Assembly (NCBI GenBank): GCA_029783825.1
Contig: JAREIK010002645.1
Span: forward strand, 620,001 to 684,000
Source: Sapria himalayana
Lineage: Eukaryota > Streptophyta > Magnoliopsida > Malpighiales > Rafflesiaceae
DNA length: 64,000 nt
Reading direction: 5' to 3'
The notes under the pieces are model-generated. The model searched no databases. It saw nothing but the letters and a program-made list of their open reading frames with translations, and had not been told where the DNA came from. Each line of letters opens with the position of its first letter. Within the stretch, counting starts at the first letter, position 1. The position numbers and the translations under genes were made by a program. Below are positions 13,508 to 25,056 of the stretch, one piece after another.

Positions 13508-14162
13508 TTTCAAGAAATCCTCTATAACAAAAACTTTTTGAAAACTTTGCTTGTGAGGCAACAATTTTAAATCATTTACTCTTTTTCTCTTCTAAAATGC
13601 TTTACTTCCATGGTGAACGAGAAGTTTCTGTAGAGAATTATACAGAGTTCCCATGAAGATTTGTGCAAAGGATCTTGTAGAGTTCATATGGTGATTTGTG
13701 TGATGAATGTGTTATGCCCAGATGCTTATAAATGTACTTGTATCAAATTTTAAAAAATAATCAATTTTGTTATTATTAAATATTGTGTGTGTAGAAAATT
13801 TTGCACTAAATTTATGTTGATGTATGTTTTTGTTTATATATATATATTAATTTATGTTTTAAATAATACACACACACACACATTCATTATTTATTTGATT
13901 TGAAGGTTGTAATGGAATGGTTGAAAAGTATAATTTTAAGGTGAGGCCTAAGGGTCTTATGCACTTTGTTGTTGGCTCTGTGTTTTTTTATAATTTGTAT
14001 TAAACTTTTTTATTTTTTAAATTTGACGATGTCGATGTGTTAATTTGGAGCTAAAATTGAATTTTGATTTTGGTACACCAAAACATAATTATTTTTTAAA
14101 AATATTTTTAAAAAATCACATACTGCTTTGAATAATATTGAAAAATTAAAGATAGTGAATTT
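13508..14162. other. AT-rich intergenic DNA
   Basis: No gene signal. A short (AC)n run lies at about 13867-13881. The rest is T-rich sequence with many stops in all frames. Confidence 0.4.
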
Positions 14163-14428
14163 AGAGCATCTCCAATCACACTCAACAAAATAAATACTCA
14201 AAATATATTTAAATATTAAATTTATTATTTTAGTTAGAAATTTTTAAAAATACACTCTAACCACAGTCTCTATTTTATACCTAACTTACAATATTTTTTA
14301 AAAAGTCAAACATGTATATAGAAAGAGATATAGATAAAAAATGGAGATAAAATTTAGAAATATATATAGATAAAACATGTGTATAGAGAGGGGGTTGTAG
14401 AGTAATTTTTTGTTTTTGGAGATCTATT
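14163..14428. mobile_element. Possible GAGCATCTCCAA-type MITE
   Basis: The left edge TTTAGAGCATCTCCAATCACAC resembles a widespread plant MITE end. The candidate right edge TTTTTGGAGATC near 14415 is a partial inverted match. The interior has CTCTAACCACAGTCTCTATTTT and GTATAGAGAG as in such elements. Target duplications are not clear, and the element lies about 460 bp upstream of the ZCF37-like gene. Confidence 0.4.
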
Positions 14429-14887
14429 ATAAGCTACTAAAGAAGGCCAGCCGCCAGCATTATTCATCTCTCCGTCTCCCTCGATTCCAACGAAAAATCG
14501 ACTGTCGAATGGCCCATTGATTTCTGCTTCTGGAAACATGCCATGCCCCACTTCGGAATTCGTATGATGATCAGGGCCATGTTATGTCAACATCAAGCTG
14601 ATAGCAGCTGTACGTTCATGAACGTCATGAATTTACAGAATATTTTATATTTTTTATAATGTCAATCTTCACTTTTTAATATAATAAAGTCAAACGTCAA
14701 TTCTACAGAAGCTTCCACGATTTTTTTTTTCATCAGACGAGGCTGAATATTTGACCGTGGGTGAACCTTTATGAGAGGTCCGATTCAGCTCCTATGCCAC
14801 CAATCACTCGATCCTTTTATTTCTTTATTTCATCTTCTACTTGATTATTTTCCTCAAGCAGACCAATCCTAATAACGATCAGTTTGG
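14429..14887 (+). promoter_or_regulatory. Upstream region of the ZCF37-like gene
   Basis: The last 450 bp before the start codon are less AT-rich than the surroundings. They include pyrimidine-rich stretches (TTTTATTTCTTTATTTCATC at 14815-14834) typical of plant 5' untranslated leaders. A clear TATA box cannot be assigned. A 65-codon minus-strand open stretch at 14354-14551 has no recognisable domain. Confidence 0.35.
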
Positions 14888-15610
14888 ATGAAAAAATCCA
14901 AAAAACGTTTCATGAATCGAATGTTGGGTACATTCTTCTGTGGTTATATTCTCCCCGAGGAAGAAGGCAAGGAACAGGGGGACCGGCGCTTGCGTTCGCA
15001 GAGAAATAGACCTTGCTCAGCGCCAACAAAACCAAGAAACAAGAACCCATTCTCCGATCAAGGCCTTGATAAATTCTCATCCCTCCTATCCGAACTAGAG
15101 TTGAAGAAGCAGAAGATATATTCCCAGCTTGGATCGGAAAACGTCTCGTTGATTCAATTTGCATATTCTGGGAATAATAGGGTTCGTCCTATCGTCGTGA
15201 AGTCCAAAAATCTAACCCTCGTCGCCAATCGCCATCCCCAAATGAACAACCACACATACATATCAGTAAACAATCGAAGATCTGAAACGTCTCCGAACAA
15301 GCCGGCAAGCATGAAAGAAGTGGCATCTTGGAACTTGAAAGTGAAAGATGGAAGAAGATCAGCTCGCTGTTATTTTCCGATTGTCATGATCTTCATTCTG
15401 TTGTCCTTGTCTTTTTTTGGGCGACCCATTGCTGTGTTATGCGTGTCTACATGTTGGTATCTGCTTCCTCTATTTAGCCACGGAGAACCAGTAAGCAACA
15501 TAATTCATGAAAGAAGCAATAGCGAGCTGATTACGAGGGACGCGTCGGATCCAATCAGATCTTTCAGTAAGTCTTCTAAACCAGTAAAGCGCAACAAAAG
15601 CTTCTGCTAA
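14888..15610 (+). CDS. ZCF37: ZCF37-like protein
   Basis: A single-exon 240-aa plant protein of unknown biochemical role. The middle block NPFSDQGLDKFSSLLSELEL (53-72) followed by KKQKIYSQ (73-80) and the strand-like FAYSGNNRVRPIVVKSK (91-107) match the signature of the plant ZCF37 family, as does the early FFCG..LPEEEG stretch (16-27), which corresponds to the CGTF-acidic N-terminus of relatives. Near the C-terminus PIVMIFILLSLSFFGRPIAV and on through WYLLPLF (164-196) form a hydrophobic segment with the family's FFGR...WYL.P pattern, so the protein is probably tail-anchored in a membrane; the last 45 residues are basic and serine-rich. Starts at codons 9 and 12 are also possible and would give the usual short N-terminus. 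The frame is intact, with less AT-rich codons than the flanks. Family call is firm; function is unknown. Confidence 0.85.
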   Translation: MKKSKKRFMNRMLGTFFCGYILPEEEGKEQGDRRLRSQRNRPCSAPTKPRNKNPFSDQGLDKFSSLLSELELKKQKIYSQLGSENVSLIQFAYSGNNRVRPIVVKSKNLTLVANRHPQMNNHTYISVNNRRSETSPNKPASMKEVASWNLKVKDGRRSARCYFPIVMIFILLSLSFFGRPIAVLCVSTCWYLLPLFSHGEPVSNIIHERSNSELITRDASDPIRSFSKSSKPVKRNKSFC

Positions 15611-17339
15611 ACGGGTTTGATCCATCTGTTTCTGAGGTTTCCATTACTCGAGATTCAAGAAACTATCAGTTAATTCTCTTTATTTTAACTCAAAATAAGA
15701 GACTTGATTAGACAAAGCTTTAGCATTAGTTGAATTTACTAATTTGTACGGATAATCTAGCATAAATATATGTTATTTAATAAATCTAAATCTAAAAACA
15801 TCTCGCTCGAACTGGTTTTTATTTGAAGAATGTTCATGCTTGCTTGTCCAAAATTAGACAAGCCAAAATAATTTTATAAAATGAGATAATATATGACTTC
15901 CACTAGCTAATTTTGGAAAATAATTTTCGTAAAATTATGTTAAGTGCTATATTTTGAAAATAATATTTTAATTAAATTATCTAAACTAAACTTCTCAAAA
16001 TTTGAATTTGTATAAAGACAATATTTAGGTAGAAATATGTTAGGCGTGCCATTAAAAAAATTTTGAAAAAAATAAATTCTATTTTCAATATTTTAAAAAT
16101 GGTTCACTAAACTCTTTAAGTAATTAATTTTTGTTGCACTCATTTAAATAAAATAAACTAACTTAATTTATATCATCGAGCTTGTGCTCGTGCAGAGCTT
16201 CTAGGAGCTCCATCACCCTCTTTGGATTATATATCATTATGTGAGTGGCGCACTATTTTTTTTTTTGTTTTTTAATGTTGGTGTGGATTGGGTAAGATTA
16301 TTTTTTGATTTTTTTTTATTCGAGTATACTAAAACATAAATATTTGCACTTAGTTTTTTTTTTTTTAAATACGAAATAGTTTGGGTATTTTTTTTTATTC
16401 ATTTTAAAAATAGAGCATATATACATATATATCCCATAATCTTCTCCACCTTTTGTGATAGTCCTTGTTAGAGAGAGAGGTTGTAATTTGTATAGGATTT
16501 AGTTACGCATGACACCTTGATAGATATTCAAAACAAAATTATATCATCATGATCATTTATGTTAACAAATTTATGCAATGATATATTGTTTCAAAAGAAA
16601 ATTAAATTTTAAGAATTTAAAAATTTGGATTTAGTAAGGTATCAAACTTAAGTATTAAAGGTTTATGGCACTTAAAATTTCATTCCCAAAAACACTTCCC
16701 CATAATCCATTTCATGCTTGTATCATCATAAAAAACAAAAACAAGAAAAAAAAAACAAAACTTCAAAATTTCAAAAATAAAGCGCGCGCACGTGCGTGTG
16801 TGTTTTGGCCCGAGTTTTGGGTTGGGTTTGGGCCATGATCGGGTCATTTGGAAAAATGTTAATCCCAAATTCAAAATTATTAAAAAATTAAATTTTAATA
16901 TGTAAATTATAATATATAATTAATTAAATAATTTTTAATTTATTAAATTAATAAAACATAAACAAATAAAAATTAAAGTGTCTTAATCAATAGTAGTATT
17001 AGTGTCAGAATTAATAAAACATGAATCCAATCCAATATCAACAAAAAAAATATAAGTTTATGAATCAAGCCATAAAGTAAAATAATAAAAAATAAATAAA
17101 TAAAGACAATCCAAAAATGATAAATGAAAATTATAAATATCGTCAGTATATGATCAATAATAATATCAGTATCAATGTATCATAATAATAGATGGTGGAT
17201 AGTAAAGTAGTCTCAGGTGCTTAGCTCAATCATCAATGTCTCAATCTCATATTAGTCATCAATCATCAATGTCTCAATCTCATATTAGTCATCAATCATC
17301 ATCAACAATAATATCCCACGAATCATCATCAAAAACTAA
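15611..17339. other. Intergenic AT-rich DNA downstream of the ZCF37-like gene
   Basis: The first 200 bases are probably the gene's 3' untranslated region. A small GAGCTC-type scrap (GAGCTTCTAGGAGCTCCATC, about 16195-16214) recalls the Mutator-like element core. A CG-rich GCGCGCGCACGTGCGTGTGTG run lies near 16782-16802. At 17231-17296 a 33-bp unit (CATCAATGTCTCAATCTCAT and onward) is tandemly duplicated. No gene is recognised. Confidence 0.4.
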
Positions 17340-18842
17340 CTCTTCTGCTTTTGCTATAGTCCTAGCATGATCCTGGATGTCCAAACTCAGATCTTCCTAA
17401 TTCTTCATACATACTAATGCCTCAATAATATTTGGTTGTAATCTATATCTCTTATCTGAAATCACATTCATTACAATATAAAAAGTAGACTCCGATGCTA
17501 TACTCGACATTGAAGGAGTCAGTAAATCATATGCAATCTTCGATAGTATGGGATAGGTAGACTCATGATTTTCACCACTATAAAATATCAAGATTCTTAT
17601 TATCATAATATGATATGATTGAGCAGTAATCAGTATCTAAGTACCGAGACAGCTTGCTCCTATTCGATAGTCTACCATGTTGTTTCCCCCTCTCTAATAA
17701 AACTGAAAAATCATCATCTTTGAATATGATATCCATGTCCATACCCAAAGCCTCTCTACTACTTCTATCATACTTAGTATCATAATAAATAAAGAGCTCA
17801 ATCAATTTCTCGTGAATGAACATTTTAGGTTGGCCTTTCTAGTTCTTGCATGATGATATGTATATTAAAATATTTTCTATCCATTCCCTCTTAACCATAG
17901 GGTCCATGCAGGCAGGCATAGAATAAAGAGATGGAAATGTGGACCAGTACTTTAAATATTTGATTTTCATCTCTACAACCATATCGCTAAGTGTCGGGTC
18001 ATATATCTAGACTTTCTAAACATGCTACTACTATTAGATATGCACTTGAGTGCAATGCAAGTCGTGTGAGTATAAACTGACGAACACATGTTCATTGTGT
18101 CATTAAAAATATTTAGCAATTTCATAAATGAAATTTATGTAGCCTAGTTAGTTTCATCAATAATTAGTTTGTCACTCTTACTATTGATGTAATTAAATAT
18201 CATGTGTTCATATCCAACACATGACTCTAACATAAGATATGTGTAAATTCAATAGTATCTAACATCTAATTAGAATTTCTTTTTCTTTAGACCTATAGAC
18301 AAACAGAGACTATCGAACTCCTATTGTTTGTGAGGCGTATGAAGAAATTTTAGTGAGTTACGTATATTTTCTAAAGTAGGGGAAACAACCTTAATCTCTG
18401 CTTGTACTATGAGATTAATAATGTGACACGTGCATCTAATGTGAAAAATCTTTCTTAATTGTCTATCTTTAATAGTCCTAACAAACAAATTAATGATTAT
18501 TTCATTGTTAGATGCATTATTGAATGTGATACTTTATATTTTATTTTGAATATTATATTCTTTAATGATTCTCATCATGCACTCAAATGGGTGGGCCATC
18601 ATGAGGAAGAAGAATCTCTAAGAATCCTAATATTTTTTTTATTTAGTGACCATTTAGAATCTACATAGTGGGCGATTGGCCATGCCTTCCCTCCATAACT
18701 CGTTGCGGTATATGAAGGGAGTCAACATTGTGGCTGGATAGGATCCAGTCTCAAAGAACCCACCAATGAGTTGGGTTTGCCTAGGATCTAATATACAATG
18801 TTTTTTAGTGCATTGTTTGGCATGCCTCTTAAGGTGCCGAAA
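17340..18842 (-). pseudogene. hAT transposase pseudogene (BED finger to dimerisation domain)
   Basis: Order on the minus strand follows a plant hAT transposase. A BED-type zinc finger tail HLKRHAKQCTKKH lies near 18820-18780, then FIYRNELWREGMAN (about 18700), then a catalytic-domain block MAHPFECMMRIIKEYNIQNK (about 18600-18540), then several degraded frames. Next comes SKLSRYLDTDYCS (about 17660), and the C-terminal hATC dimerisation block YPILSKIAYDLLTPSMSSIA followed by SESTF and NIIEALVCMKN (17550-17400). Multiple stops and frameshifts separate the blocks, so no transposase can be made. The N-terminus is cut off by the GAGCTC-family half element at 18843. Terminal inverted repeats of the original hAT element were not found. 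Confidence 0.8.
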
Positions 18843-19145
18843 AATGGAGCTCCGTTGAGCTCCATGATGGAGCACGTGGAGAGGGTTGAGGGGTGAGGGC
18901 AGATAGGCGAGGGGTGAGGAGAGACGAGTGAGGGTGAGGGGAGAGGAGGAGGGCGAGAGGCAATGGTGAGGATGAGGGTGAGTGCGTGGGGCAGGGGGGA
19001 GGGGCGAGGGTAGTTTATGACTTACTAATTCGAGTACCATCATTTTTAATTTATTTATAGTTTTGTGAATTTTTTTCAAATATTAAAAGTGTAGTTTCTA
19101 ATTTTTAAAAATTTGTGGGGCAGTACCCTTAAACATAATTCCCCC
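18843..19145. mobile_element. Half copy of the GAGCTC Mutator-like element
   Basis: Begins with GGAGCTCCGTTGAGCTCCAT, passes through GAGGGGTGAGGG-type repeats and ends in the same terminal inverted repeat as the full element at 12026-13498. Shared landmarks are TTTTTAATTTATTTATAGTTTTG near 19045, AGTTTCTAATTTTTAAAAATTTGTGGGGCAG and the end ATAATTCCCCC at 19145. The matching left arm is absent: the sequence to the left is hAT transposase. It is therefore a truncated or recombined copy. Confidence 0.75.
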
Positions 19146-19189
19146 TTTATTTTTTTCTACATGTGTATTATCCATCAAAAAGTGACTCT

Positions 19190-20403
19190 ATACTTAAACA
19201 AACATAAATAATATTCATAAGTTTATTTTAACTAAAATCTTGATTACCAAAACTTAATTTGAATAGAAAAAAAATAATTAGATAAAATTTGCTTTTAAAA
19301 CCCAACAAATTGAACCCAAATTCAAAAGAAATAATTACTTATCAGTAAGTTTTAACTCCTTGATTTTGAATCAATTTAAATATTGTAATTATATTTTTTA
19401 TAATTTTTTATTTAATATTTAATATATTATAAAGTAATTATTTTGTTGCCATATAATATTTATCAACAAACTAGTTTATACTTAATAAGTTTGTTTTAAT
19501 TAAAATAAAGAGAACAAAACTTGATTTGAAAAACACATAAAAATTTAGATAGAAATTGCTTATCAACTAGAGCCTATAACTTTACATAAGTGAACTAAAA
19601 TTAACGATTCTAAATATATATTTTTAATAATTATTTATCTTATAACTAATATTTAATTAATTAACTTCTTGGTAGCACATGCAATACATGTTAATAAATT
19701 ATTGATTACTTGAACATGCATATAATATTATTTATATGTATTTTTAACTAAAAATTGATAAATTATAATTTGATAGATAGAAAAATGTTTTGATAAATAA
19801 AATGCATATTATCTAAAGGCCAACCTTAAAGAAATGAGCTAAAATTTAAAAATAAAAAATTTTTATTTTAGTAAGTTTTTTTATCTAAATATTAAATCAT
19901 TGTAAGTATTCTATTTACACTTTTAATAATTATTTATCTAATACATGTATTTTTTTTAATCATTGTAAGTATTCATTTGATATATAGTTATATCATTAAA
20001 GAATTGAATCAAAATTTAAAAGACCAAAATTCTTTAGTTGAATTTTTTTACCAAGATTTTAAATAATTATAACTTTTCTAATTAAATTATTATTTATAAG
20101 TTTCTATAGCTAAGATAGTGAGTAAAAATCTGTATCAATGTGAAACATATTTTGATTAAAATTACTCATTATGCAAAATCTATAAGATTTATGAAATGAG
20201 CCAAAATTAAAAGAATTGAACTAAAAATCAAAAAAAAAAAATATTTATTAGTAACTATGCATGCCTACATTTTGAATTATTATAATTATTTTATCTATAT
20301 TTTTAATAATAATTTATCTTATGTCTAATATTTGATTAACAAACTTTTTGGTAGAACAATCAATAAATATCAATAAATTGTTATTTACTTGTGCTAACAC
20401 AAT

Positions 20404-20434
<31 letters not shown>

Positions 20435-21160
20435 AACACACAAATATTGAGGAAAAAATTAATTTGGGAGGCTAAAAAATAAATTTATTTAAAGTATTCA
20501 TTATGCAGAGGCTACAACCTTAATGAATTGAGCCAAAACTAAAAAAATGCAAAATTATTTATTGCACGTTTGTTGATCTAGATTTTGAATAATTATAAGT
20601 TTTCTAATTATATTTTCAAAAATTATTTATTTTATGTCAAATATTTGATTAATTCTTGTTTATCTATTACTTGCATTACCCATAGAAACATTAGTCTATA
20701 CTTGAACGAAAATAGCATATTATTAAAATTTTTATTTTAACTAAAATATCGAGTGCTCAACTTAATTTGAAAATAACAAAAATGATTTAATAAAACATTA
20801 TTATCTTTAAGAGGAGATAAACTTAAAGACATTTTAATTAAAGTTTTGGATAATGATTTTAATTATCCAAAAGTTTTGGATATAATGATTTTAATTAAAA
20901 TATCGAGTGCTCAACTAAGTCAAAATTAAAAAGGCTAAAATTGCTTAAATATAATGATTTTCACAAAAGTTTTGGATAATTATAATTATTTTAATTAAAG
21001 TTATCTTTATAATTTATTCATAAGCAATTTTGATAAAGGCATTTAAAATTTTTACCTTAAAGAAAAAGGCAAATTCAAAAATATATAATTTCTTTTTAGT
21101 AAATTATAATATCTAGATTCTGAATATTTGTAAATATTATAATTCTATTTTTAATAATTC
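19190..21160. repeat. Degenerate tandem array, units of about 260-360 bp
   Basis: A block with the order ATGAGCCAAAATTAAAA, TTTATTAGTAA, TTTTGAAT.ATTATAATTAT, TTAATAATTATTTATCTTA, TAATATTTGATTAA, TTGGTAGCACA and AATAAATTGTTATTTACTTG recurs about six times. Starts of the GAGCCAAAAT-like landmark are near 19310, 19585, 19833, 20195, 20530 and 20910. Copies are strongly diverged. One unit contains TTGATTTTGAATCA (19361) after ACTTATCAGTAAG, close to the monomer start of the large satellite at 46.5 kb. No coding potential. Confidence 0.55.
20403..20432. repeat. (AC)n microsatellite
   Basis: Uninterrupted AC dinucleotide run of 15 units inside the degenerate tandem array, followed by an imperfect tail CGCAAACACACA. 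Confidence 0.95.
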
Positions 21161-21179
21161 TCCTCCACACCCCCATCAC

Positions 21180-23491
21180 CCGATTAAATAAAGTTTGTCT
21201 TGTTATAAACAATTTATATTAGAAGCCATTTATAATTGTTTCCCTAATTAGTATCTTTTTGTTATTTTAATAAAAAGTATTTTCTTTATAGCTAAATTGT
21301 TAAAAAATACTTTTTTCTTTTATTATGACTATGGATGATTTAATGTGTAGAGATAAACTTATGTATAAAAGATCAAATTATCAATACTTATCAAATATAA
21401 GTTTCTTCACAATCTAGAAAGGATAGGACACTCTATCAGTAAGATTGTAGTACTAGATTTTAGTGAGCTTATATTGATTACATTGAATGATGTAGTTTTA
21501 ACTTTTAGAGCTTATACACTTGAGTATATCAAATAGGACCAATATGATAAAATAATTTTGTATTGGCTTGTAAATTAAAATACACTGTAATTATTATAAA
21601 TACTATTATTCTTATTTTTGATATTGTATATGTAATTTGTTTTTATTTAATAATCTGTTTGTATAATAAAATATTTTTCTATTTTAATATTTTCATGTAT
21701 GTGCAGGAAAGAAAATATTAAAAGCCCGGAAATACAACAGTAGCACAATAATGGAGGTCCCGCTATGGTTAAATGAACCGGATGTTTATTTTTAATATAA
21801 AATAATTTGTAATTTTATTTTTCGGGTGACTGTTTTTGACCCGTGGAACTGTTCATCGTCTCTCTCTTCTCTCTGCGCGAATTTTCGCTACTGCTGTGTG
21901 CTGCATACTGTAAGATGTTTCCGTTTTTGATTTTAATCTGTAACGCATAAGCATTTTTTTGGTGGAGGTAGCTAATTGTACTGAGCGACTAGCGAACCAC
22001 GTTATTTTCGGTGTTAATTTTCTCATTTTTTGATTCTGTCGTAGATGCTTGCTAGATTGGGATATATATTGCTTGTTTTTTGTATTTTCTGTTGTTTTTG
22101 TTTTTAATCTCATTACCGTGGAAGCGCAATTACCCAACACTTGAGGTAATTATTATTTGTATGTATGTTAATAATTATTTTGATTTATAAAGAATGAAAT
22201 CAAGAAATAGATTAAAAGACTCTATAAATTAGAAAACTTTTTCATGAATATGATAATTATTAATTACTGATGGAACTATTCATGATCCGACTCACTACGG
22301 TTAAAAGCCCGAATTTTTTGGAGCAGAGCCTGACCCGTTCCATGATCCGACCCACTACGGTTAAATGAATCGGATGTTTATTTTTAATATAAAACAATTT
22401 GTAATTTTATTTTTCGGGTGACTGTTTTTGACCCGTGGAACTGTTCATCATCCCTCTCTTCTCTCTGCGTGAATTTTCGCTACTGCTGTGTGCTGCATAC
22501 TATAAGACGTTTTCGTTTTTGGTTTTAATTTGTAACGCATAAGCATTTTTTGGTGGAGGTAGCTAGTCGTACTGAGCGACTAGCGAACCACGTTATTTTC
22601 GGTGTTGATTTTCTTGTTTTTTGATTCTGTCGTGGATGCTTGCTAGATTGGGATATATATTGCTTGTTTTCTGTATTTTCTGTTGTTTCTGTTTTTAATC
22701 TCACTACAGTGGAAGCGCAATTACCCAACACTTGAGGTAATTATTATTTGTATGTATGTTAATAATTATTTTGATTTATAAAGAATGAAATCAAGAAATA
22801 GATTTAAATACTCTATGAATTAGAAAACTTTTTCATGAATATGATAATTATTAATTACTAATGGAATCAATATCCTGTCCCCCCAGATGAAACTTATAAG
22901 TTTAAATATTACCAAACCTTAATGTTAAATTTAGATCTAATAATTCAAATAAATTAAGTAAAAAGTATCAAAAAAATAATTAGAGGTTGATTAAATTAGA
23001 TTGTCAATAATTTAATTCAATCAATGAGTGTCTATGATCTTAACATATGAAGTTAATTTGTGATAATTAACAAAAGGTATAATAAATTTAAAGCAAGTGA
23101 AGGAAGTGCAATTATAATTCTATAGTGAATTATAATTAATATAAATTATTATACAGAATAAATTACATTGGAAGCTCGAGATCTTATCTGGGCTAGGGTC
23201 CCTTCCATTACCTTATCCAAAAGTGATAAAAGACATCTTAAATTTTTTGTTTGTTTGAAATATATTTGTATACATAATAAGAACAATTAATTTAATTATA
23301 ATCTAATTCTATTGTAGTAGTGTCATCTTCGCAGAACTATTCTAGGATAAAGGGATGCAAGAGGAGTCTTCTGGCTAGGCTTAGTTTAAGGTAAGTTTCC
23401 TCCTGCAATGCTTATAAAATGAAGCTATAATAAAATAATCTCAATCCACAAGCAATATTGAATTAATTTTTGAATTCCCAAATCCCTAACA
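21180..23491 (+). mobile_element. LTR-like block ending in CA before a primer-binding site
   Basis: The right end TCCCTAACA (to 23491) is followed after one base by TGGTATCAGGAG, a near match to the initiator-Met tRNA primer-binding site of plant LTR retroelements. Upstream sequence from about 21.3 kb shares anchors with the minus-strand fragment at 9714-10720, which supports a repeat family. Relative to that copy, about 1.1 kb (roughly 21.6-22.74 kb) is extra here and includes a 592-bp tandem duplication. The left boundary is uncertain. No retroelement proteins are readable downstream, so this may be a non-autonomous (LARD-like) element. Confidence 0.45.
21767..22880. repeat. 592-bp tandem duplication (two copies)
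   Basis: The block starting GGTTAAATGAACCGGATG at 21767 recurs at 22359 with few changes; the copies match through CGTGGAACTGTTCATC, the CTCTCTTCTCTCTGCG stretch, GCGACTAGCGAACCACG and ACCCAACACTTGAGGTAATT. The high similarity implies a duplication younger than the surrounding repeats. The unit is less AT-rich than the flanks; GAGGTAATT at its later part resembles a splice donor and TGTATGTGCAG just upstream (about 21699) resembles an acceptor. I cannot show that it comes from a gene. Confidence 0.85.
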
Positions 23492-23492
23492 A

Positions 23493-23504
23493 TGGTATCA
23501 GGAG
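23493..23504 (+). promoter_or_regulatory. Primer-binding site (initiator-Met tRNA type)
   Basis: TGGTATCAGGAG differs slightly from the canonical TGGTATCAGAGC that pairs with plant initiator-Met tRNA in reverse transcription. Its position one base after an LTR-like CA end supports the call. Confidence 0.6.
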
Positions 23505-24539
23505 GAGTTATCATGATATTTTCCTATGGATGGGTTGGTTTTTAAATATTGTTTAAGAATATGTAGTTGACTGACCTAAAAAGAGGTAATTTGGCCTCTA
23601 TTGCCCAAGTTGAATGACCCGACTATGTCTACGAAATTTGTGGTTGATTTCTTTTAATTATGGGATGTATTTTGTAATATTTTTGTGTGTTTATTGCACA
23701 TGGGATTGTAACTTTTAATCTCATTATTTTTCTGTAAAAACTATGGTTGAGATGGTGGTGGACACGATAGATGGTAGTTGACATGGCTGAAAAAGGTGGT
23801 TATAGTGGCTAACGAAGATATTTATAAAAACAGTCACAGCTAACAATAGTGCTGGTGATATTTATAGTTGCTGGTGATGATGTCTATGGAAGCAGCCATG
23901 ATCAATGGAAACATCATTGACATTTGCAATTGCTAGTGAAGGTGTTTGTGAAAGTAGCAAAGGCCAATGACATTGTTACTGACATTGATAGTTGCTAATG
24001 ATGGTAACTGTGGAAGCAGCCATGGCCTATGGCAGTGCCAGTAACATTTTATGTTGCTGGTGACAATGACTATGGAAGCAACAATGACCAATGGTAGCAC
24101 TGCTGACATTTATACTTGTCGATAATGGTGACTTTGAAAGAAACTACAACCAATGGCAGGGCCGTTGACATTTATAGTTGTCGGGGATGATAACTATGAA
24201 GGCTATCATGGCTAATCAACATACTAGATATTATATTGAAAGCCGAATTTTACATATGTGGTGGTTGACACAACTAATAGTGGAAGCATTGAATATGGTT
24301 GAAACTAGTGGAAACAAAGATACTTGATCCCATGATGATAAATTGGCAATGGCGAAGCTCATGGCAACAAATATTGACAATGGTAGAGCACACAACTAGA
24401 ATCCCAGATCTTAAAAAAAAAGGTAGATTTCATTATTTGTTACTATGGATACTACCTCAATAACATGCAACAAAACTAGGCAAAGTTATCTAGTTTATGG
24501 CACCTCCTTTAAGTGAAGTGCCCTATGGCCTACATAGTT
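23505..24539 (+). mobile_element. Putative internal region of the LTR element
   Basis: Follows the primer-binding site. No gag, protease or polymerase motif is readable. It contains the 62-bp minisatellite at 23805-24238 and short imperfect repeats before it. The boundary to the next element is set at the start of the GCATGG-rich segment. Confidence 0.3.
23805..24238. repeat. 62-bp minisatellite, about 7 copies
   Basis: The unit runs GTTGCTGGTGATGATG, CTATGGAAGCAGCCATG, CCAATGGCAGTG, ACATTTATA. Unit starts lie at 23867, 23929, 23991, 24053, 24115 and 24177, exactly 62 bp apart, with a degraded copy before. Copies differ by roughly 20-30 percent. As 62 is not a multiple of three, it does not encode a repeat protein. 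Confidence 0.9.
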
Positions 24540-25056
24540 GAGTTATTTTTGACACATGGATATGCATGATGCTTAGTCATCATGTATTTGTGGCATGAAA
24601 TAATTTGTGGCATGAGAATAGATATGCATGGTCTAGTACAGCCGAGTGCAAGGTCGTACTAGATCATGCCTGATCGTCCCTATCTAAACTCCTTACATTA
24701 AAATGCAATAGGTGGCAAGCTTAAGTTGTCAGCTAATTTCAACCAGCCACGTAAGCTAAGCTGGATTTTTTACTCACCCATTTAGGTGGTCACCCTATGA
24801 GACTTAACTCATGACCAATAGTGGGTCTCAAGTCCTTGAGTAGGTGGATCGTGCCACTGGGTTAGGTACACAAGTCATGTCTAGTTTAGCATGAGGCATG
24901 GCTCATTCTGACTCAACACAACATAATCCATGCCATGTGGCAGCACGATCTAGAACCAAGCATGGTACTGGACAATGTTGTACTATGCCAAGCATGGCTA
25001 AACCATGTCATGTCATGGGCCATGCCCGAGTCTCCCGGCCCGATTGACATCTCTTG
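24540..25056. mobile_element. Degenerate GC-rich hAT-like MITE
   Basis: Rich in GCATGG, CATGCC and ACTAGATCATG motifs. Its right edge GGCCCGATTGACATCTCT resembles the right end of the better preserved MITE at 43872-44340 (AGCCCGTTTGACACCTCTA). The left end and target duplication are not identifiable. It is probably an older member of the AGAGGTGTCAA hAT MITE family. Confidence 0.4.

Noticed and set aside
14354..14551. A 65-codon minus-strand frame upstream of the ZCF37-like gene
   Set aside because: No recognised domain, it overlaps a possible MITE, and it has no clear splice signals. A leftover exon cannot be excluded.
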